Below the pieces are notes generated by a model, which searched no databases, was not told where the DNA came from, and worked only from the letters and a program-made list of their open reading frames with translations. DNA of 9,241 nt, from contig CAJMRV010000059.1 of assembly GCA_905215795.1 (NCBI GenBank), positions 1 through 9,241 of the forward strand. Direction: 5' to 3'. The translations under genes were made by a program, and so were the position numbers. Shown piece by piece: positions 5,541 to 9,241 of this stretch. This DNA is from an uncultured bacterium (GTDB lineage: Bacteria > Pseudomonadota > Gammaproteobacteria > Burkholderiales > Burkholderiaceae_F). Numbering within the stretch: position 1 is the first letter of the stretch; every line of letters begins with the position of its first letter.

Positions 5541-7307
5541 TCAACAGACCTTAACGTCGCAGAGTTCCTCGCCTTCCGGGTCGTACACGTGGGTGGAGCA
5601 GGCCAGGCACGGGTCGAAGCTGTGGACCGTGCGGATGATCTCGAGCGGCTGGTCGGGGATCGCCATCGGCGTGCCCATGACGCTCAGTTCATAAGTGGAC
5701 TGCTGACCCTGGTTGCTGCGAGGCGAGGCGTTCCACGTCGTCGGGACGACGGCCTGCCAGTTGGCGATGCGGGTGTCCTTGATGACGCACCAGTGGCCCA
5801 GTGCGCCGCGCGGGGCTTCGGCGAGACCGTAACCCTTGCATTCCTTGGGCCAGGTCGAAGGTTCCCAGAACTCCATGTTCGCGGCGGTCTCGTCGCCGGC
5901 CTTGATGTTGGCTTCGAGGTCGTTGACGTACTGGAGCATCTTGTTGGCGGCCCATTCGCACTCGAGCATGCGGGCGGCATGACGGCCGAGCGTCGAGTAG
6001 ACGGCTTCGAGCGGCAGGTTGAGGTCGTGGAGCATCGCGACCGCCGGTTCCTTGATGTAGTCGACGTTCTTGGCGATGCCCATGACGAGGCGGGCGAGCG
6101 GGCCGACCTCCATCATGTGGCCCTTCCAACGCGGGCTCTTGATCCAGGAGTACTTGCCGTCCGGGGCGAGCCACTCGTACTTGGTGGGCTGGCCCACGGA
6201 GTTCTTCGAGAGCTGGTAGTCCTGGTCGGTGATGCCCTGCCAGGGGTGCAGACCCTGGTCGGCCTGCGGGTACTTGTACCACGAGTGGTCGACGAATTCC
6301 TGGATCTCGTCGGGATTGCCGGCGTCAACGTCGTGGACCTCGTCCATCTTGCCGTCGATGATGGCGCCCCTCGGAAGCTGCAGGGACTTGTCGGCCCAGT
6401 CGTTGGCGATCTCGGGGAAGTCGCCGTAGCAGAGGACGTTCTTGCTCGAGAGGCCGCCGCCGTACTTGAACCATTCAGGATAGAACGAGCCGATGGCCAT
6501 GAGGTCGGGCTTGTAGACATTCTCGACGATCTCGATGGCGCGGTTGGCGATGTCGCGCATGTAGTTGATCGTCACCTGGTTGACCATAGTGCCCTGGGCG
6601 CCCGTCTCGTGCATGTTAATCGGGCAGGCCATGCCGCCGACCAGGTAGTTCGGGTGCGGGTTCTTGCCGCCGAGGATCGTGTGGATCTTCACGACGTCGC
6701 GCTGGAAGTCGAGGACTTCGAGGTAGTGCGTGACGGCGAGCAGGTTCACCGCGGGCGGGAGCTTCATCGCGGGATGGCCCCAGTAGCCCTTGTTGAAGAT
6801 GCCGAGCTGGCCGGAGGCGACGAACTTCTTCAGACGGTTCTGGACGTCGCGGAAGTAGCCCACCGACGCGAGCGGGTGGTTCGGGCTGATCTTCTGCTGG
6901 ATCGCGGCCGTTTCAGCGGGGTCGGCCTCCAGGGCGGAGACGACGTCCACCCAGTCGAGGGCCGAGAGTTGGTAGAAGTGCACGATGTGGTCGTGAACGT
7001 ACAGGGTGGCGTTCACGAGGTTGCGCATGATGTTGGCGTTCTTCGGGATCTTGATGCCGATGGCGTGCTCGACGCTGCGGACGGCGGCGAGGGCGTGGAT
7101 GCCCGTGCACACGCCGCAGATGCGTTCCACGAAGGCCCAGGCGTCACGCGGATCGCGACCCTTGAGGATCACTTCGATGCCGCGCCACATGGTGCCGGTA
7201 CTCATTGCGTCGACGATCATGTTCTTGTCATCGAGGACGGCCTGCATGCGCAGGTGGCCTTCGATACGCGTCACGGGGTCGACGACTACACGACGTTGTT
7301 CACTCAT
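5541..7307 (-). CDS. hyaB: [NiFe]-hydrogenase large subunit (HyaB/HoxG/HupL)
   Basis: 588 residues. Carries the Ni-Fe(CN)2CO active site that splits H2 in the periplasm. Nickel ligands are C64 and C67 in the L1 motif RICGVCTGIH (62-71) and C567 and C570 in the L2 motif DPCLACSTH (565-573). E16 in VTRIEGH matches the proton-gate Glu, and R500 in EAPRGALGHW matches the second-shell Arg over the metal site. After H573 comes a 15-residue tail, VYDPEGEELCDVKVC, the same length as in E. coli HyaB, to be removed by HyaD. There is no signal peptide; the folded subunit is carried out with HyaA. The start ATG overlaps the hyaA stop by four bases (ATGA, 7304-7307), implying translational coupling. Intact with all key residues. 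Confidence 0.98.
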   Translation of the reverse strand: MSEQRRVVVDPVTRIEGHLRMQAVLDDKNMIVDAMSTGTMWRGIEVILKGRDPRDAWAFVERICGVCTGIHALAAVRSVEHAIGIKIPKNANIMRNLVNATLYVHDHIVHFYQLSALDWVDVVSALEADPAETAAIQQKISPNHPLASVGYFRDVQNRLKKFVASGQLGIFNKGYWGHPAMKLPPAVNLLAVTHYLEVLDFQRDVVKIHTILGGKNPHPNYLVGGMACPINMHETGAQGTMVNQVTINYMRDIANRAIEIVENVYKPDLMAIGSFYPEWFKYGGGLSSKNVLCYGDFPEIANDWADKSLQLPRGAIIDGKMDEVHDVDAGNPDEIQEFVDHSWYKYPQADQGLHPWQGITDQDYQLSKNSVGQPTKYEWLAPDGKYSWIKSPRWKGHMMEVGPLARLVMGIAKNVDYIKEPAVAMLHDLNLPLEAVYSTLGRHAARMLECEWAANKMLQYVNDLEANIKAGDETAANMEFWEPSTWPKECKGYGLAEAPRGALGHWCVIKDTRIANWQAVVPTTWNASPRSNQGQQSTYELSVMGTPMAIPDQPLEIIRTVHSFDPCLACSTHVYDPEGEELCDVKVC

Positions 7308-8407
7308 TGTTCACTCTCCTGACCGATGGTCTTGTTGTTTTTCTTCACACGCGACTGCGCGACGGCGGACATCGCGATGTGGGCCGCGACGGCGACGCCG
7401 ACGGCGCCGGTCACGGCAAGGCCGACCTTGTCGGCCGTGTATTCGATGCCGGCGATGGCGGGCGGCAGAACCGTGGTCTCATGGGCGTAGAACGAACCCT
7501 TGTCGAAGTAGTTCGGTTCCGAGCACCCGATGCATCCGTGGCCGGACTGCACAGGCCAGCTCAGGCCTTCGTTCCAGCGCATGGCCGAGCAGGAGTTGTA
7601 GGTCGTCGGGCCCTTGCAGCCCACCTTGTAGAGGCAGTAGCCGAGCTTGGCGCCCTCGTCGTCGAACTTCTCGACGAACTGGCCGGCGTCGAAGTGGGCG
7701 CGGCGGTAGCACTTGTCGTGGATGCGCTGGCCGTAGAACATCTTCGGACGGCCCATGCGGTCGAGCGGGGGCAGACGGTCGTAGGTGAGGATGTAGGTGA
7801 TCACGCCCGACATCACTTCAGGGATCGGCGGGCAGCCCGGCACGAGCACGATCGGCTTGTCGGTGATGATGTCCGTGATCGGGACGGCCTTCGTGGGATT
7901 GGGCTTGGCGGCCTGGACGCAGCCCCAGGCGGCGCAGGAGCCCCAGCCGATGACGGCCTTGGCGCCCTTGGCGACGTGCTTGATCTTCTGGAGGAAGGTC
8001 TCGCCGCCGGGCAGGCAGTTGATGCCGTCCTGGTGGAGCGGGACGTTGCCCTCGACGGCGAGGATGTACTGGCCGTCGAAGCGTTCCATGGTCTCGGCGA
8101 GGGCCTCTTCGGCCTGCTGACCCGCGGCGGCCATGATCGTGTCGTCATAGTCGAGCGAGATCATCGAGAGGACGAGGTCCTTGGCCTGCGGATGGTAGGA
8201 ACGGATGAACGACTCGGTGCAGCAGGTGCATTCCAGGCCGTGCAGCCAGATCACGGGCAGACGGGGCTTGGTCTCCATCGCATGGGCGATGTCCTTGGCG
8301 CCCGCATTGCCGAGCCCGAGGCTCGCCGCGGTGAGCGAACAGAACTGAAGGAAACTGCGGCGGCTTATGCCTTGACGTCGCAGCACCTCGTATTGGGTTT
8401 CGAACAT
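7304..8407 (-). CDS. hyaA: O2-tolerant [NiFe]-hydrogenase small subunit precursor (HyaA/HoxK/HupS)
   Basis: 367 residues. Electron-transfer subunit with three iron-sulfur clusters. A Tat signal is present with SRRSFLQF (15-22), a hydrophobic stretch and a likely cut after AHA (A43). The proximal cluster has six Cys, C60, C62, C63, C158, C163 and C192 (ECTCCTES, GSCAAWGC, VPGCPP). C62 and C163 are the two extra Cys that make the [4Fe-3S] cluster of O2-tolerant enzymes, which standard enzymes replace with Gly. Distal ligands are H230, C233, C258 and C264. Medial [3Fe-4S] ligands are C273, C292 and C295. A C-terminal membrane helix lies at about 326-350. GGAG sits ten bases before the ATG. Alignment from memory with E. 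coli HyaA runs nearly end to end. First gene of hyaABC. Confidence 0.98.
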   Translation of the reverse strand: MFETQYEVLRRQGISRRSFLQFCSLTAASLGLGNAGAKDIAHAMETKPRLPVIWLHGLECTCCTESFIRSYHPQAKDLVLSMISLDYDDTIMAAAGQQAEEALAETMERFDGQYILAVEGNVPLHQDGINCLPGGETFLQKIKHVAKGAKAVIGWGSCAAWGCVQAAKPNPTKAVPITDIITDKPIVLVPGCPPIPEVMSGVITYILTYDRLPPLDRMGRPKMFYGQRIHDKCYRRAHFDAGQFVEKFDDEGAKLGYCLYKVGCKGPTTYNSCSAMRWNEGLSWPVQSGHGCIGCSEPNYFDKGSFYAHETTVLPPAIAGIEYTADKVGLAVTGAVGVAVAAHIAMSAVAQSRVKKNNKTIGQESEQ

Positions 8408-8690
8408 AATCGTTTATCTCCATATTCGGGGGAGGCCGTGGGGACCCGACGCGCCGCGGCGGATGCATCCGCCTGCCGCACGGGTCTCGATCCGGTTTTC
8501 CTTCCGGTCGGGCCCTCGGGGTGTCAGCCTCCTTCCCCCGATAACAGTCTACGAAAGGGACGTCCCGTGCACATCTGTACTTTCGGTAGGAAACGCACTG
8601 AAAACATACCTCCTAAGTCGTACCCAGGATTAGAAGAACGTCCCCCGGGAGGTCTTGATACCGCCTACATGGTATTTTCCCTTAGAAGGG
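8408..8690. promoter_or_regulatory. Divergent intergenic region upstream of hyaA
   Basis: It must hold the hyaABC promoter, but I see no convincing sigma70 or sigma54 pair on the minus strand. Visible structures are a perfect 16-base palindrome GGCGGATGCATCCGCC (8458-8473), a perfect 10-base palindrome GGGACGTCCC (8557-8566), a TCCGGT direct repeat near 8490-8510 and a small dyad CCCTT/AAGGG near 8680. A short minus-strand frame (8524-8607) with a nearby AGGAGG is described under findings. The 16-base palindrome lies about 50 bases before the hyaA ATG, where it could be an operator or fold in the leader RNA. Confidence 0.4.
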
Positions 8691-8718
8691 TTGAAGCCCC
8701 CGTCTGAACCTGTACAAT
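8691..8718 (+). promoter_or_regulatory. Candidate sigma70 promoter of tRNA-His
   Basis: TTGAAG (8691-8696) and TACAAT (8713-8718) are separated by 16 bases. Each keeps four or five of six consensus positions. Transcription would start near 8725, about 47 bases before the mature tRNA, and the transcript would begin with the two hairpins at 8726-8764. Confidence 0.5.
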
Positions 8719-8725
8719 TCGAAGT

Positions 8726-8764
8726 CTCAAGTGAAGCTTCGCTTGAGCGCCGACATGATCGGCG
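8726..8764 (+). other. Tandem hairpins in the tRNA-His 5' leader
   Basis: The first inverted repeat pairs CTCAAGTGAAG (8726-8736) with CTTCGCTTGAG (8737-8747), complementary at all positions except one G-U. The second pairs CGCCGA (8748-8753) with TCGGCG (8759-8764) around a 5-base loop. They abut each other and end seven bases before the tRNA. They may guide RNase P or RNase E processing, or be an operator; no family is recognised. Confidence 0.5.
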
Positions 8765-8771
8765 TACCGAT

Positions 8772-8848
8772 GGTGGGTGTAGCTCAGTTGGTAGAGTCCC
8801 GGATTGTGATTCCGGTTGTCGTGGGTTCGAGTCCCATCTCCCACCCCA
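8772..8848 (+). tRNA. hisT: tRNA-His (GTG anticodon)
   Basis: 77 bases including the histidine-specific extra G-1 (8772), discriminator C73 (8845) and an encoded CCA (8846-8848). The anticodon GTG is at 8806-8808, in a 5-bp stem. D arm GCTC/GAGT and T arm GTGGG/CCCAT form normally, with wobbles. It is very similar to E. coli tRNA-His. In the acceptor stem, position 6 (T8778) faces position 67 (T8839), a U-U mismatch; the other six pairs are intact. Decodes CAC and CAU. It is a single tRNA with its own promoter and terminator, divergent from hyaA. Confidence 0.96.
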
Positions 8849-8859
8849 GAATTCGTGAG

Positions 8860-8893
8860 AAACCGCGTCCTCAGTGAGGTCGCGGTTTTTCTT
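8860..8893 (+). terminator. Rho-independent terminator of tRNA-His
   Basis: AAACCGCG (8860-8867) pairs with CGCGGTTT (8881-8888), capped by an inner stem CCTC/GAGG, and is followed by TTCTTTT. It starts 11 bases after the CCA end. The A-rich side upstream would also give a weak U-tract on the minus strand. Confidence 0.9.
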
Positions 8894-9241
8894 TTGCCCG
8901 TCATCCACGCACGCCCTGCGCCCGTGGGTTCCCCCTCGGCCGCGGAGAACATGGGGAAAAGCATCACAACCATATGATGAAAAAGGAATTTAATACCCTG
9001 CGGGCGGATCAACGTCCCCGCCTCCTCATTCTCCCACAAGGCGCCCCCGAAGGCCATCCGGGAGACGCCGACCCCTCCTCCCCTCCCCCTTCGCGAGCCC
9101 GTCAGAAGCGGCCGTCCCCGAACTTCCCTCCCCGTTTATTCGGGTTTTCCCGACGTGTAAACAAATTGTTACTTATAAGGCCACGGGGTTTACCCTGATA
9201 AAACCATCCGAAAGTCTTGACAAGATGTAACAACGCGAGAA
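8894..9241. other. Intergenic region running to the right edge
   Basis: No credible gene in 348 bases. It includes a pyrimidine-rich stretch (about 9071-9092). Near the end is an imperfect dyad GTAAACAAATTGTTAC (9157-9172), whose right half TTGTTAC is the complement of GTAACAA at 9227-9233. A consensus -35 box TTGACA sits at 9217-9222; its -10 would fall at or just past the last base. This suggests a plus-strand gene begins outside the window. Confidence 0.45.

Noticed and set aside
5352..7322. Long plus-strand open frame of 656 codons
   Set aside because: It lies antisense to hyaB, which has every catalytic motif. High third-position GC opens antisense frames, and the translated product is an Asp/Val/Leu-rich string without family features.
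8630..8908. Minus-strand frame containing WDSNPRQPESQSGTLPTELHPP
   Set aside because: This is the well-known false peptide from translating the antisense of a tRNA gene. The same holds for the frame at 8665-9057 (GTRTHDNRNHNPGLYQLSYTHH).
1..9241. CRISPR array, insertion sequence or integrase
   Set aside because: No regularly spaced direct repeats and no transposase- or recombinase-like frame are visible. The palindromes are single, dissimilar units.

Overview
The window looks like part of a GC-rich proteobacterial chromosome. The protein genes closely match the Hya/Hox/Hup family of membrane-bound uptake [NiFe]-hydrogenases, and the tRNA-His has the encoded G-1, C73 and CCA usual in beta- and gammaproteobacteria. 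A Burkholderiales host such as a gut Sutterellaceae is my best guess, but this is inference from gene style and composition, not a demonstrated assignment.

Layout, right to left, because every protein gene is on the minus strand. (1) 8772-8848: tRNA-His on the plus strand, with a likely sigma70 promoter, a leader with two hairpins and a strong terminator. (2) 8408-8771: a divergent intergenic region with palindromes. (3) 8407-4811: hyaA-hyaB-hyaC, the small subunit, large subunit and cytochrome b anchor of an O2-tolerant group 1 uptake hydrogenase, closed by a GNRA-loop terminator. (4) 4581-3523: a secreted type II L-asparaginase with its own ribosome binding site and terminator. (5) 3522-3014: a 509-base gap crowded with inverted repeats and holding a candidate promoter. 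(6) 3013-225: a second hydrogenase cluster with hyaD (maturation protease), a HypC/HupF chaperone, hyaE, hyaF and a HoxR/HupI-type rubredoxin, ending in a U-tract terminator. (7) 1-224: GC-rich palindromes and no callable gene.

How the parts work together. HyaA and HyaB form the Tat-exported periplasmic heterodimer that oxidises H2. HyaC anchors it and passes electrons to quinone. HyaD clips the C-terminal tail of HyaB after nickel insertion. The HypC/HupF protein, HyaE, HyaF and the rubredoxin assist metallocentre assembly and protect it from O2. Apart from the asparaginase, the order equals hoxKGZ-MLOQR of Ralstonia (hupSLC-DFGHI of rhizobia). The inserted asparaginase makes aspartate and ammonia in the periplasm. 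Aspartate can become fumarate, an electron acceptor that could pair with H2 oxidation, so the insertion may be metabolically meaningful.

No transposase, integrase, CRISPR array or obviously novel multigene system is visible. The unusual parts are the asparaginase splitting the hydrogenase operon, the palindromic intergenic DNA and the tRNA-His leader.
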